A stretch of DNA of 64,000 nucleotides from assembly GCF_024810105.1 (NCBI RefSeq), contig NZ_JANUDX010000011.1:86600-150599 (forward strand), in the 5' to 3' direction. Both the position numbers and the translations under genes were made by a program. The notes under the pieces are model-generated. The model worked only from the letters and a program-made list of their open reading frames with translations. It was not told the origin of the DNA and ran no database searches. The number at the start of each line of letters is the position of its first letter. Within the stretch, counting starts at the first letter, position 1. Positions 36,152 to 46,657 of the stretch are shown piece after piece. This DNA is from Stenotrophomonas sp. BIGb0135 (GTDB lineage: Bacteria > Pseudomonadota > Gammaproteobacteria > Xanthomonadales > Xanthomonadaceae).

Positions 36152-39100
36152 CACCCTGCGCAGCCGCGCCCTGGCCAGCGCGTTCGCCGCCGGCGTCCTG
36201 CTGGCCCTGGCGGCCGCGCTCGGTGGCGTGCCTGCCGCACTCGGCGTCGCGCTGGCGCAACCGGCCTTCGCCCTGGGCATCTCCTGGTGGCGTCGCACCC
36301 GTCCGGTGCAGCCGCCGGCCAAGGTGCTGCGCCAGGACCTGCCCGCGCTGCTGATCCCCTGGTTGGCCGGCCCCGTGTTGCTCGCCGCGCTGGTGGCCTG
36401 GCCGCTCAGCGCCCTGCACGACAGCGGCAGCCTGGCCGCCGTGCTCGGGCTCAGCGTGGCGGTCAGCGCCGCCCTGCTCGGGGTCTGGCGCACCTGGCCG
36501 TTGTGGAATGAAGTCGAACGCACCGCTGGCAGCCTCAACAGCCATTGGCAGGCCCTGTCCGGGCGCGACCTCAGCGCCTGGCGCGGCCTGGCCGTGGCCG
36601 CGCTGGTGGTGCTGGTGTGCGCGCTGGTGGTGCTGCCGGCCTGGCCCGGCCTGGTGTCCGACGCGCTGCGCTGGCCGCTCACCGCCGCCGTCGTGGTGCT
36701 TTCGCCGCTGGCCCATCTGGCGCTGCAGAAGATCGCGCCGGCCGCCAGCCTGGCCGCCCGCGCCGCGGTCGACATGGACGACGACCGCCTTGATGCGTTC
36801 GCCGGCCACGCCGCCGAACCGCAGCCGCTGGAACCGCTCGGCCAGCACGAGCACCTGCCCGCCCTGTATGACGCCGCGCGCAGCGGTCGCGTCGACCGTG
36901 CCCTGCAACTGCTTGCCGCCGGTGCCGATCCGCAGGGGTTGCCCGACCCGGCCTGGCGCGATCAGCGCAACCTGCCGGTGCTGGCCGCGGTGCTGCCGGA
37001 CCTGCGCCTGCTGCGCGAGTTGATCGCGCGCGGCGTCAACATCAATGCTCCGCACCGTGGCATGACCCCCTTGCTGGCCGCCACCCGCGACAGTTGGCAC
37101 GGCCGCCCCGAAGCGGTGATGACCCTGCTGGCCAACGGCGCCGATTCGCGCGCGGTCGACAGCGAGGGCAACACGCCCCTGCACCACGCCGCGCGCAGTT
37201 CGGACCCGGGCGTGGCCGCGCTGCTGCGCGACGCCGCCGCCGAAGTGGACGCGCTCAACAACGACGGCTGGTCACCGCTGGCGGTGGCCTGCCAGGTCGG
37301 CAACTGGCGGCTGGCGCGGTTCCTGCTCGAGCGCGGCGCCAAGACCGAGCCGGCCGATGGCACCCCCGTGCTGCTGGCGGCTGCCGGCACCGAAGAGGAT
37401 GATCCGGCCGGCGTGCAGTTGCTGCTCAAGCACAAGGCCCGCGCCGACGCGCGCGACCGCCAGCGCCGCAGCGCCCTGCATGAAGCCGCCCTGGCCGGCC
37501 ATGTCGACATCATCGACGTGCTGCTGGGGGCCGGTGCCAACCTCGAGTCGCGCGATGCGCTGTCGCGCACGCCGTGGCTGGAGGCTGCCCGCGGCGGTCG
37601 CGCCGCCGTGATCGAACACCTGCTGCCGCACCATCCCGACCTCAACGCGGTCGACGTGGAAGGGCGCAACGCGGTCCTGCTGGCGTGCATGGCCGATAAC
37701 GTCTCGCCGTTGCTGGTGCGCCGCCTGCTGGAACTGGGCATCGCCGCCGACGCCGTCGACCCGCAGGGCCGCCGCGCCGTGGACATCGCCGCCAGCGCCG
37801 GTCGCTGGGCCATCGTCTCGCTGCTGGACCGCAGCTACCCGCTGCCGGCCTCGGTCACCGACGGGCTTGCCGCGGTCGATGCCGACGCCGACCCGGCCAC
37901 CCCCTCGCTGCCCGACCGCCCGCCATTGGACCTGCTGCGCGAAGCCTTGGGCTTCGGCAACTTCGACGGCATGGCCGCACTGGCGCGGCTGTGCGATCCG
38001 CAGGAACTGGGCGCCCTGTTGCACGACGCCGAACTGGCGCTGGACCCGCAGGCAGTCGATTGGCTGCTTGCCAACGGTGCCGCCCCGGAAGTACTCGATG
38101 CCTGCGGGGACACACCGATGTTCGCGCTGCTGGCACGCGGCATCGATGCCGTGCCTGCGCTGCAGGTCCTGTTGCGTCGTGGCCTGTCCCCGGCCGGCCG
38201 CGGCGGCCTTGCCCGCCTGCTCAGCGCCTGCGCGCAGCACGACCACGCCTCGCGCGGGCTGGAACAGCTCGCCCTGGAACTGCTGGAACGTGGCGCCGAC
38301 CCCTTCGCGCCGTCGCCGGCCGGTGATCCACCGTTGTCGCTGGCGGTGCGGCTGGGCTGGCTGCGCCTGCAGCAGGCATTGCTGCTGCTCGGGGTGGACC
38401 GCGAAGCGCGCGACAGCCATGGGATGACCGCGCTGCACCTGGCCACCGCACTGGCCCGCGAAGGGTCGCTGAAGCTGCTGGTGCAGCAGGGCGCCTCGCC
38501 GGAAGCACGCGCCGCCGACGGCCAGACCCCGCTGGGCGTGGCGCTGTCGATCGGTCGTCGCGACCTGGCCGACTGGCTGGACTGGCGGGTGTGGCCGTTG
38601 CCGCGCCGCGCCCTGCGCGACGGCGACCTGCCGGCGGCGGCGATGTCCGGCGATGCCGACGCGGTCCGTCGCCTGATCGACCTGGGCTTTGCGGTGGACG
38701 TGGTCGACGCGCAGGGCTGCACCGCGCTGCTGCGCGCCGCCGGCGGTGGCCACCTGGCCGTGGTCGACCTGCTGCTGGCGCGTGGCGCCAACCCGCAGCA
38801 CGCCGCGGCCAGTGGCGCCACGCCGCTGTCGGCGGCGGTCAGCATGCGCCAGATCGACATCGTCTCGGCCCTGCTCGATGCCGGTGCCGAACTCGAATAC
38901 CGCCTGCCTGGCGGCGTGACCGTGCTGATGCTGGCCTCGGCGCTGGGCCTGCCCGATATCGTCGCGCGGCTGCTCACCGCGGGTGCCAACGTGCATGCCG
39001 GCGACGCGCAGCAGCTGGGCCCGCTGCATTGCGCCGCGCTCTACGGCTTCAGCGCCCGCGATCGCTCGCGCCTGTTGGCCCTGCTCGACACCCTGTTGCT

Positions 39101-39482
39101 GGCCGGCGCCGAACCGGACCAGGCTGCCGCCGGCTCGGTGACGCCGCTGCTGCTGCTGCTGGGCGCCCGCGCCGAACCGGGCACCGCCTGCGACGAGCAG
39201 GTGGTGCTGGCCGCCGTCGAGCGCCTGCTGGACGAGGATGTCTCGCTGGAGGTGCGCGATCCGCGCGGTTTCGGCCCGCTCCACCTCGCCGCGCTGCACG
39301 GCCTGCCGCTGCTGGTGCAGCGCCTGCTGCGCGCCGGCGCCGACCCGGACGTACGCGACGCGCTCAACCGCAGCCCGCGCGAAATCGCGGTGATGCGTGG
39401 CTTCATCGACGTCGCCGGTGAGTTCGAACCGCGCGTGCCGGGCGTGTCCTCGATGGCCCGCTTCCTGCGCGACAACGGCTGA
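36144..39482 (+). CDS. Giant membrane-anchored ankyrin repeat protein
   Basis: A 1112-residue protein. Residues 1-200 contain about five hydrophobic helices (12-45, 68-85, 92-112, 150-170, 178-195). From about residue 235 to the C-terminus there are some twenty ankyrin-like repeats, seen as recurring patterns such as [20 protein letters not shown] and [15 protein letters not shown]. The repeats should face the cytoplasm and bind partner proteins. I know of such proteins in xanthomonads but not of a function. It is co-translated with YcgL by overlap. No frameshift or stop interrupts the long repetitive frame. Confidence 0.85.
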   Translation: MTDTLRSRALASAFAAGVLLALAAALGGVPAALGVALAQPAFALGISWWRRTRPVQPPAKVLRQDLPALLIPWLAGPVLLAALVAWPLSALHDSGSLAAVLGLSVAVSAALLGVWRTWPLWNEVERTAGSLNSHWQALSGRDLSAWRGLAVAALVVLVCALVVLPAWPGLVSDALRWPLTAAVVVLSPLAHLALQKIAPAASLAARAAVDMDDDRLDAFAGHAAEPQPLEPLGQHEHLPALYDAARSGRVDRALQLLAAGADPQGLPDPAWRDQRNLPVLAAVLPDLRLLRELIARGVNINAPHRGMTPLLAATRDSWHGRPEAVMTLLANGADSRAVDSEGNTPLHHAARSSDPGVAALLRDAAAEVDALNNDGWSPLAVACQVGNWRLARFLLERGAKTEPADGTPVLLAAAGTEEDDPAGVQLLLKHKARADARDRQRRSALHEAALAGHVDIIDVLLGAGANLESRDALSRTPWLEAARGGRAAVIEHLLPHHPDLNAVDVEGRNAVLLACMADNVSPLLVRRLLELGIAADAVDPQGRRAVDIAASAGRWAIVSLLDRSYPLPASVTDGLAAVDADADPATPSLPDRPPLDLLREALGFGNFDGMAALARLCDPQELGALLHDAELALDPQAVDWLLANGAAPEVLDACGDTPMFALLARGIDAVPALQVLLRRGLSPAGRGGLARLLSACAQHDHASRGLEQLALELLERGADPFAPSPAGDPPLSLAVRLGWLRLQQALLLLGVDREARDSHGMTALHLATALAREGSLKLLVQQGASPEARAADGQTPLGVALSIGRRDLADWLDWRVWPLPRRALRDGDLPAAAMSGDADAVRRLIDLGFAVDVVDAQGCTALLRAAGGGHLAVVDLLLARGANPQHAAASGATPLSAAVSMRQIDIVSALLDAGAELEYRLPGGVTVLMLASALGLPDIVARLLTAGANVHAGDAQQLGPLHCAALYGFSARDRSRLLALLDTLLLAGAEPDQAAAGSVTPLLLLLGARAEPGTACDEQVVLAAVERLLDEDVSLEVRDPRGFGPLHLAALHGLPLLVQRLLRAGADPDVRDALNRSPREIAVMRGFIDVAGEFEPRVPGVSSMARFLRDNG

Positions 39483-39498
39483 TCCCATCCCACCCCGA

Positions 39499-39522
39499 CG
39501 TAGCGCCGACCGTTGGTCGGCG
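39499..39522. repeat. REP palindrome
   Basis: A single GTAG-type palindrome, GTAGCGCCGACCGTTGGTCGGC, lies between the converging ankyrin and antiporter genes. It shares its core with the arrays at 17 kb and 49.7 kb. Confidence 0.8.
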
Positions 39523-39611
39523 GCCGCCCGCCCCGGGCCATTCCCGGCGGCGGCGAGGGTTCCGCCTTGGCCTCTGGCGGCGCGCGGTTGCCGGCGAAAG
39601 GAGGTGGGAGG

Positions 39612-41417
39612 TCAGCCGCCGCGGTCGGATGCGTCTGGCTTCCCATCCCGCTCCGCATCCGCCTCGAACAGATGCATCAGGTCCGCCCTGGCATCGCGCG
39701 AGGTCTGGATCACCGCCGCCTCGTCGTCATACACCAGGTACTGGTCGCGCAGCAGCTTCTCGTCGTGCTCGCGGAAACGCTGCACGTGGCTGCGCGCGGT
39801 GTCGGCGGGAATGCCGAGCGCGATCAGCATGCGTTCGCTCAGCTCCAGGCTGGTGCCGAACACCTCGCGGAACGGTTCGGCGGACATGTCCATCAGGCGC
39901 CAGGCGTGCTGGCGGTTGCGCGCGCGCACCAGCACCACCGCATCGGGGTACATGCGCCGGATCAACCGGGTGGCGCGCATGTTGGCGTCCGGGTCGTCCA
40001 GGGTCACCACGTACACGCGGATCTGTTCGCCGCCGGCCGCACGCAGCATCTCCGGCCGGGTCGGGTCGCCGTAGTAGAGCTTGTTGCCGAAGCGGCGCAG
40101 GTCCGAGACCGTGTCCGGGTTGGACTCCAGCGCCACGAACGGAATCTTCTGCGCGGTCAGTAGCCGTGCCACCACCTGCCCGAAGCGGCCCATGCCGGCG
40201 ATCATCACCTGCGGCTGGATGCCGCCGGTGTCGACCGTGTCGGCCGGCTGGGCACTGGCCTTGGGCGCATCCTCGCGGCCCAGCAGCCGCAGCAGGGCGA
40301 TCATCAGCAGCGGCGTGATCGCCATCGACAGGCCGACGATCGCCACCAGCCGGTCATGGTTGGCACTGCCCAGCAACTGGGCGCGCTGCGCCTCGTTGAA
40401 CACCACGAAGGCGAATTCGCCGCCCAGCCACAGCACGCTGCCCAGCATCACCGCATGCCGGGTGCGCAGCTTGGCCAGCTTGCCGATCCCGAACAGCAGC
40501 CCGAACTTGACCACCAGCAGGATGGTCACCCCCGCGGCGATCATCGCCGGCTCGGCGATGATCCGGTCCAGGTCGATGCCCATGCCCACCGCGATGAAGA
40601 ACAGGCCCAGCAGCAGCCCCTTGAACGGTTCGATCTGCGATTCCAGCTCGTGCCGGAACTCCGAATCGGAGAGCAGCACGCCGGCCAGGAACGCCCCCAG
40701 GCTGGGGCTCAGCCCGGCCTCCTGCATGAACCACGCCGTGCCCAGCACCACCAGCAGCGCCATCGCGGTGAACACTTCGGGGCTGCGGGTACGCGCGATG
40801 ATGTTGAACAAACGGCGCAGCACCGGCCGCCCGCACAGGATCACCACGGCCAGCGCGCCCAGCGCCACGGCCACATCGCTCCATTGCAGGGTGTCGTTCC
40901 TGGCACCGCCCAGCAGTGGGATCGCGGCCAGCAACGGAATGGCGATCAGGTCCTGGAACAGCAGGATGGCAAAGCCCAGGCGCCCGTAGTCGCTGTTGAT
41001 CGCCTTGTGCTCGGACAGCAGCTGCAGCCCCACCGCGGTGGACGACAGCGCCAGGGCCAGGCCCACGATCAACGCGCTCTTCCACTGGAAGTGGTCCAGC
41101 AGCAACAGGCTGCCCAGCACGATCGCGCTCAGCGCCACCTGCAGCGCGCCCGCCCCGAACACCGAGCGCCGCATCACCTTCAGGCGTGCCGGCGACAGTT
41201 CCAGCCCGATCACGAACAACAGCATCACCACGCCGATCTCGGCCGCGCCGAGGATGCGGTCGGCGTCCTGCACGAAGCCCAGCCCATCCGGCCCCAACAC
41301 CACCCCGGCGGCCAGGTAGCCCAGCACCGCGCCGAAGCCCAGCTTCTTGAACACCGGCACGGCGATCACCGCGGCCAGCAGCAGGACCAGGGCCAGTTCG
41401 AGGGCGCCGCTATGCAT
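39612..41417 (-). CDS. CPA2 monovalent cation:proton antiporter (KefB/KefC type)
   Basis: A 601-residue transporter. Residues 1-380 contain about twelve membrane helices with the CPA2 blocks LGYLAAGVVLGP and LALSSTAVGLQLL. A Rossmann-type TrkA-N domain follows from about 405 (VMIAGMGRFGQVVARLL), which would sense NAD(H) or glutathione adducts. The C-terminus is charged. This architecture is that of glutathione-regulated potassium efflux systems, but a small quinone-reductase partner (KefF/KefG) is not encoded nearby, so a general K+/H+ or Na+/H+ antiport role is equally possible. Confidence 0.92.
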   Translation of the reverse strand: MHSGALELALVLLLAAVIAVPVFKKLGFGAVLGYLAAGVVLGPDGLGFVQDADRILGAAEIGVVMLLFVIGLELSPARLKVMRRSVFGAGALQVALSAIVLGSLLLLDHFQWKSALIVGLALALSSTAVGLQLLSEHKAINSDYGRLGFAILLFQDLIAIPLLAAIPLLGGARNDTLQWSDVAVALGALAVVILCGRPVLRRLFNIIARTRSPEVFTAMALLVVLGTAWFMQEAGLSPSLGAFLAGVLLSDSEFRHELESQIEPFKGLLLGLFFIAVGMGIDLDRIIAEPAMIAAGVTILLVVKFGLLFGIGKLAKLRTRHAVMLGSVLWLGGEFAFVVFNEAQRAQLLGSANHDRLVAIVGLSMAITPLLMIALLRLLGREDAPKASAQPADTVDTGGIQPQVMIAGMGRFGQVVARLLTAQKIPFVALESNPDTVSDLRRFGNKLYYGDPTRPEMLRAAGGEQIRVYVVTLDDPDANMRATRLIRRMYPDAVVLVRARNRQHAWRLMDMSAEPFREVFGTSLELSERMLIALGIPADTARSHVQRFREHDEKLLRDQYLVYDDEAAVIQTSRDARADLMHLFEADAERDGKPDASDRGG

Positions 41418-41705
41418 GGAAGGCCCAGCTCATGGAAACGTCCGCCCATTATGCGGCGCACACGTTCTGCCAACGTCAATCGCAGCCCAACGCGGCAACC
41501 GCGCCCGGGTTGACCGGCCCCGCGCCCGGGTCCAGACTGCCCGCCGCTGCCGGCGTGTCCGGCAGTACACCCTTGCGGAGTCCCCAAACCCATGTCCAGC
41601 GACAGTAGAAGTCGACCTTGCTCGACGCCAGTGATGGCCACCGCCTGACGAGGGACGGTTCGCCACCGCTGGCGTCGCGCACGGCGATCCCCACAGGCGA
41701 ACCCG
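41418..41705. promoter_or_regulatory. Divergent region and possible structured mgtE leader
   Basis: These 288 bases separate the divergent antiporter and mgtE genes. A perfect 9-bp stem (41623-41631 with 41669-41677) encloses a 37-base region that can fold further (GCCACCGCC with GGTTCGCCACC). It ends 28 bases before the mgtE ATG, the usual place for a magnesium-responsive leader, yet I do not recognise the M-box or another known riboswitch class. Confidence 0.45.
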
Positions 41706-43076
41706 ATGAACCAGAAAGACCTGCTGCGCCCGGTGGCCGATGCCGCCGCGTTGAGCGCACCGCTTGACCACTACAACACCGCCGACGCGGTGGAATTCCT
41801 CAATACCCTGGAGCTGTCGCACGCCGCCGACACCCTGGCCGCGCTGCCGTTGCCGCGCGCGGTCAAGATGCTCGAACAGCCCGAGCTCAACCGCAGCGGC
41901 GAGCTGGTCGGCCTGCTGCCGGTGGCCCGCGCCGCCGCCCTGCTCGGGCTGATGGCCGACGACCGTGCCACCGACATCGTCCATGAACTGGACGAAGAGG
42001 AACGCGCGCGGTTGATCCCGCTGCTCAGCCCGGAGGCGCGGCAGTCGATCCAGCAGCTGCTCAGCTACCCCGCGCATACCGCCGGCGCGCTGATGACCAC
42101 CGAGTTCGTCAGCGTCCCCGCCGACTGGACCGTGGGCCGCACCCTGCAGCACATCCGCGAGGTCGAACGCACCCGCGAAACCGTCTACGCCATCTACGTG
42201 CTCGACCCGCACACCCGCACCCTGGTGCAGGTGGTGACCATGCGCCGGTTGATCACCGGCCTGCCCGACGAGCCCATCCTCGAGGTGGCCCAGGTCAACC
42301 CGCCGGTCACCGTGGATGCCCAGCTCGACCAGGAAGAGGTGGCCCAGCTGATCCGTCGCCACGACCTGCTCGCCATCCCGGTGGTGGACGCCCAGCAGCA
42401 CGTGCTGGGCATCGTCACCGTCGACGACATCCTCGATGCGCTCATCGAGGAGTCGACCGAAGACGCACACAAGTTCGGCGGCATGGAAGCGCTGGACAAG
42501 CCGTATATGCAGATCGGCTTCTTCGGCATGATCCGCAAGCGCGCCGGCTGGCTCAGCGTGCTGTTCCTGGGCGAGATGCTCACGGCCAGTGCCATGCAGC
42601 ACTACGAGGACGAACTGTCGCGCGCCGTCGTGCTCACCCTGTTCATTCCGCTGATCATGAGCTCGGGCGGCAACTCCGGCTCGCAGGCCACCTCGCTGCT
42701 GATCCGCAGCCTGGCGCTGCGCGAACTGCGCCTGCGCGACTGGTGGAAAGTCGCCCTGCGCGAAGTCCCCACCGGCCTCACCCTCGGCGCCATCCTCGGC
42801 GTGCTGGCGATGATCCGCATCGTCTCCTGGCAGCTGCTGGGCCTGCACGACTACGGCGAGCACTGGCAGTTGCTGGCGCTCACCATCGGCGCGGCGCTGG
42901 TCGGCATCGTCACCTTCGGCTCGCTGTCCGGCTCGATGCTTCCCTTCATCCTCAAGCGCCTCGGTTTCGACCCGGCCAGCGCCTCGGCGCCGTTCGTGGC
43001 CACCCTGGTGGATGTGACCGGCCTGGTCATCTATTTCAGCATCGCCGCGATGATTCTCAGCGGTACGTTGTTGTAG
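41706..43076 (+). CDS. mgtE: Magnesium transporter MgtE
   Basis: A 456-residue MgtE channel. Residues about 20-130 form the superhelical N-domain, 140-265 two CBS domains (SYPAHTAGALMTTEFVSVP and VVDAQQHVLGIVTVDDILD), and 290-456 five membrane helices. The conserved pore segment SSGGNSGSQATSLLIRSLA lies near residue 320 and FVATLVDVTGLVIYFSIA near 430. The cytoplasmic domains sense intracellular magnesium and close the pore when it is high. The length is normal. Confidence 0.96.
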   Translation: MNQKDLLRPVADAAALSAPLDHYNTADAVEFLNTLELSHAADTLAALPLPRAVKMLEQPELNRSGELVGLLPVARAAALLGLMADDRATDIVHELDEEERARLIPLLSPEARQSIQQLLSYPAHTAGALMTTEFVSVPADWTVGRTLQHIREVERTRETVYAIYVLDPHTRTLVQVVTMRRLITGLPDEPILEVAQVNPPVTVDAQLDQEEVAQLIRRHDLLAIPVVDAQQHVLGIVTVDDILDALIEESTEDAHKFGGMEALDKPYMQIGFFGMIRKRAGWLSVLFLGEMLTASAMQHYEDELSRAVVLTLFIPLIMSSGGNSGSQATSLLIRSLALRELRLRDWWKVALREVPTGLTLGAILGVLAMIRIVSWQLLGLHDYGEHWQLLALTIGAALVGIVTFGSLSGSMLPFILKRLGFDPASASAPFVATLVDVTGLVIYFSIAAMILSGTLL

Positions 43077-43456
43077 TCGAGCGCGGTGGGCCACCGCCAC
43101 GCATGGCGTGGCTCTACCGGGATGCGCCGCTGTCCGGGCGCGCGGCGGCATTTCCGCCGGGCATGGATGCCCCACGGTCGTGCCGCGCCATGCTCGGCAG
43201 CGCGACGCGGGACCCGCCAAACCACACGAGCGCGCGGCCACGTGCCGGACACAACGGCGCCCGGCTCGTACGGCGGTGCAGGTTCAAACCGTATCCCGGC
43301 CTGGCAGGGCGGCCCTGTCCCACACGGGGAAAGGACCTGCCGGTGCATGCGTCGTTGATCTGCCTTGAATCTCGATCCTGCACCTGCGCCAGATCATCCC
43401 ACCCACCCCTCCACGCGTGTACCGTGTCATCCCATGACCCGGCGACTGTGCGGCCC
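43077..43456. other. Intergenic region with REP palindrome
   Basis: A palindrome GCCACGCATGGCGTGGC with flanking TCTACC lies at 43096-43118, another REP variant. The other 330 bases carry no gene or regulatory element that I can support. Confidence 0.6.
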
Positions 43457-46174
43457 ATGAGCACCTACCATCTGCAATCCGTCTTCCGTCCGCAATCGGT
43501 CGCCGTCATCGGCGGCAGCCCGCGCGAACGCTCCGCCGGCCGTGCCGTCATGCGCAACCTGCGCAGCACCGGCTTCCCCGGCAAGGTGGCCTGGATCAAC
43601 CCCCGCTACAGCGACATCGACGGCATCCGCACGGTCAAGCGCCTGAAAGACCTGGACTGGGTGCCCGAGCTGGTCATCATCACCGCGCCGGCCAGCATCG
43701 TCCCCCAGGTCGTGGCCACCGCCGCCGAGCGCGGCGTGGCCGCCGCCATCATCCTCACCGCCAACCTCGGCCAGGGCCCCGGCTCGCTTGCCGAACAGGT
43801 GGAAACCGCCGCCCGCGCCAAGGGCCTGCGCATCCTCGGCCCGCACTGCCTGGGCGTCATTGCCCCGCACGCACGCTTGAATGCCAGCATCGCTGCGCAC
43901 TTCCCGCAGGCCGGTGACCTGGCGCTGATCTCCGAATCCAGCGCCATCGCCGCCGCCCTGGTCGAATGGGGCGTCGCGCGCTCGGTCGGCTTCTCCGCGG
44001 TCGTCTCGCTCGGCGACACCCTGGACGTGGACTTCGGCGACCTGCTCGACTACTTCGCCACCGATTACCGCACCCGCGCGATCCTGCTCTACGTCGAGCA
44101 CATCGGCGATGCGCGCAAGTTCATGTCCGCCGCGCGTGCCGCCGCGCGCGCCAAGCCGGTGGTGGTGGTCAAGTCCGGTCGCCACATCCGCATCAACCCG
44201 GACGCCGATACCCACGTGCAGGCACTGGCCAGCGCCGATGCCGTGTACGGCGCCGCCTTCAACCGCGCCGGCCTGCTGCGCGTGGGCGCACTGGACGAAC
44301 TGTTCACCGCCGCCGAAACACTCGGCCGCCTCGGTACCTTCCCCGGCCGCCGGCTGGCCATCCTCAGCAACGGCGGCGGGGTAGGGCGCCTGGCCGTGGA
44401 CCAGCTGCTGGCCCTGCGCGGCAGCCTGGCGGAGTTGTCGCCGGCCACCGTGGCGCAGCTGGACAGCGTGCTGCCGCAGGGCTGGTCGCGTAGCAACCCG
44501 GTCGACATCGTCGTCGACGCCGATGGCGAGCGCTATGCCGCGGCCATCGACGCGCTGATGTCCGACAGCGAAAACGATGCCGTGCTGGTGGTCAACGTGC
44601 CCACCGCGTTCACCTCATCGGCCGACGCCGCCCAGGCACTCACCCGCACCCTGGGCCTGCGCCCGCGCCACCACCGCGACAAACCCGTGTTCGCGGTCTG
44701 GCTCGGCAACGATGACCGGGCCACCGCCACGCTCAACGCCGCGCGCGTGCCCACCTATCCCACCGAAGCCGAGGCGGTACGCGGCTTCCAGCATCTGGTG
44801 CGCTACCGCGATGCGCAGGCCGCGCTGATGGAAACCCCGCCCAGCCTGCCCGAAGATTTCGTTGTCGACACCACGACGGCGCGCGGGCTGGTCGAGGCGG
44901 CGCTGGCGGCCGGGCAGCAGTGGCTCGACCCCATCGCCACCCACCAGCTGCTCACCGCCTATGGCATTCCGTCGGCGCCGGTGATGCAGGCCCGCGACGC
45001 GCGCGAGGCCATGGAGCTGGCCCAGCCGCTGCTGGAGCAGGGCGCCACCGTGGCGGTGAAGGTGTTTTCCGCCGACATCCCGCACAAGTCCGACGTGGAC
45101 GGCGTGCGCCTCAACCTCGGCTCGCTGCAGGCGGTGCATGCGGCGGCCACCTCGATCATCGCGCGCGCGCACGAGAAGCGCCCCGATGCCCGCATCGACG
45201 GCGTGCTGGTGCAGCCCACCATCGTGCGCCCCAAGGCGCGCGAACTGATCGCCGGCATCGCCGACGACCCCACCTTCGGACCGGTGATCGTGTTCGGCCG
45301 TGGCGGCACCGCCGTCGAGGTGATCGACGACAAGGCGCTCGCACTGCCCCCGCTGGACCTGCGCCTGTCGCACGAGCTGATCGGCCGCACCCGCGTCTCG
45401 CGCATCCTCAAGGCCTACCGCGACGTGCCGGCGGCCGACGAGCGTGCCGTGGCGCTGATCCTGGTCAAGCTGGCGCAGCTGGCCGCCGACATTCCCGAGA
45501 TCCGCAGCCTGGACATCAACCCGCTGCTCGCCGACCGTGAAGGAGTGATCGCGCTCGACGCACGCGTGGCCATCGCGCCCTCGCGCAAACTGCACAAGGG
45601 CCGCGGCCATCCGCGCTTTGCCGTGTTCCCGTATCCCAAGGAATGGGAGCGCACCATCACCCTGTCCGACGGTGCGCCGGCCTTCGTGCGCCCGGTACGG
45701 CCGGAAGACGACGCGCTGTTCCGCGCGTTCTTCGCCCGCGTCACCGACGACGACCTGCGCCTGCGCTTCTTCCAGTCGGTGAAGCATTTCAGCCACGAGT
45801 TCATCGCGCGACTGACCCAGCTTGATTACGCGCGCTCGATCGCCCTGGTGGCCATCGACCCGCGCAGCGGCGACATGCTCGGCGCGGTGCGCCTGCATGC
45901 CGATGCCGACTACGACCGCGGCGAGTACGGCATCCTGATCCGCTCGGACCTGAAAGGCCACGGCATCGGCTGGCGACTGATGGCGATCATGATCGAGTAC
46001 GCCAAGTGGCTGGGCCTGAACATCGTCGAAGGCCAGGTGCTGCGCGAGAACAGCACGATGCTGGCGATGTGCCAGAGCCTGGGCTTCAAGACCAGGCTGG
46101 ACCCGGACGACTCCACGGTGATGGTGGTGACCCTGCCGGTGCAGGAGGTAGAGGTGCCCGAGGCGCCGGTGTGA
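43457..46174 (+). CDS. ADP-forming acyl-CoA synthetase/GNAT fusion (Pat-type protein acyltransferase)
   Basis: A 905-residue multidomain protein. Residues 1-130 are a CoA-binding Rossmann domain (VAVIGGSPRERSAGRAV), about 150-460 the succinyl-CoA-ligase-like domains, 480-700 an ATP-grasp domain (VKVFSADIPHKSDVDGVRLNL, VIVFGRGGTAVEV), and 735-890 a GNAT acetyltransferase (GILIRSDLKGHGIGWRLM, ENSTMLAMCQSLGFK). This is the layout of the lysine acetyltransferase Pat/YfiQ, which silences acetyl-CoA synthetase and other enzymes. I chose the ATG at 43457 because the open frame upstream is non-coding. Confidence 0.93.
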   Translation: MSTYHLQSVFRPQSVAVIGGSPRERSAGRAVMRNLRSTGFPGKVAWINPRYSDIDGIRTVKRLKDLDWVPELVIITAPASIVPQVVATAAERGVAAAIILTANLGQGPGSLAEQVETAARAKGLRILGPHCLGVIAPHARLNASIAAHFPQAGDLALISESSAIAAALVEWGVARSVGFSAVVSLGDTLDVDFGDLLDYFATDYRTRAILLYVEHIGDARKFMSAARAAARAKPVVVVKSGRHIRINPDADTHVQALASADAVYGAAFNRAGLLRVGALDELFTAAETLGRLGTFPGRRLAILSNGGGVGRLAVDQLLALRGSLAELSPATVAQLDSVLPQGWSRSNPVDIVVDADGERYAAAIDALMSDSENDAVLVVNVPTAFTSSADAAQALTRTLGLRPRHHRDKPVFAVWLGNDDRATATLNAARVPTYPTEAEAVRGFQHLVRYRDAQAALMETPPSLPEDFVVDTTTARGLVEAALAAGQQWLDPIATHQLLTAYGIPSAPVMQARDAREAMELAQPLLEQGATVAVKVFSADIPHKSDVDGVRLNLGSLQAVHAAATSIIARAHEKRPDARIDGVLVQPTIVRPKARELIAGIADDPTFGPVIVFGRGGTAVEVIDDKALALPPLDLRLSHELIGRTRVSRILKAYRDVPAADERAVALILVKLAQLAADIPEIRSLDINPLLADREGVIALDARVAIAPSRKLHKGRGHPRFAVFPYPKEWERTITLSDGAPAFVRPVRPEDDALFRAFFARVTDDDLRLRFFQSVKHFSHEFIARLTQLDYARSIALVAIDPRSGDMLGAVRLHADADYDRGEYGILIRSDLKGHGIGWRLMAIMIEYAKWLGLNIVEGQVLRENSTMLAMCQSLGFKTRLDPDDSTVMVVTLPVQEVEVPEAPV

Positions 46175-46205
46175 CCTGCGCCTGGTCCACGCCACCCGGC
46201 GGCGC

Positions 46206-46565
46206 TTACTGAAACTGGAGCTCCTCGGTCACCTTGCTGCAGGATGGATCCAGCTCCACATGGAACGACTTGCGTTCGCCCAGGTACAGCGGATCTGCAA
46301 GTTCATCCACATGCAACACGGCAAATCCGCGGCCAGCGGCCACAGAGTGGGATACAGCGACGAAGTACGTCGTGGCCTTCCAGGACCTGGTGCGCAAGAC
46401 GTAGGCGTCCACGACGCGCACGCAGTCGGGTTGCTCCTTCGCAGCCTGGATATGGGCTCTTGTCAGCGCGGGCAGGGCGGCCAGCCGTTCCTCATCGGAC
46501 GGGCCGCATGCAGAGAGTGCGCAGGCCAGGCAAAGGCAGCATGCCATCATGGACGTTCTGGACAT
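46206..46565 (-). CDS. Small lipoprotein of unknown function
   Basis: A 119-residue lipoprotein. The N-terminus MMACCLCLACALSACGPSDEERL ends in the lipobox LSAC with Cys20. The mature part has two more cysteines (QPDCVRVVDAY and LDPSCSKVTEE). GGAG lies seven bases before the chosen ATG. No family is recognised. It is followed, with 92 bases between, by a second small exported protein gene on the same strand; the two may form a transcript. Confidence 0.6.
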   Translation of the reverse strand: MSRTSMMACCLCLACALSACGPSDEERLAALPALTRAHIQAAKEQPDCVRVVDAYVLRTRSWKATTYFVAVSHSVAAGRGFAVLHVDELADPLYLGERKSFHVELDPSCSKVTEELQFQ

Positions 46566-46657
46566 TCGTCAGCTCCGGACAGGTACTGCCTCATTTGTTC
46601 GTGGGGTCGCAGCCGGCCCGCCTCTCCACGGAGCGGACACGGCGACGGCACACCGTT

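Noticed and set aside
42743..43456. Extension of the Pat-type protein upstream into mgtE
   Set aside because: The frame overlaps the well-supported mgtE and has shadow composition; the CoA-binding domain begins right after the ATG at 43457.
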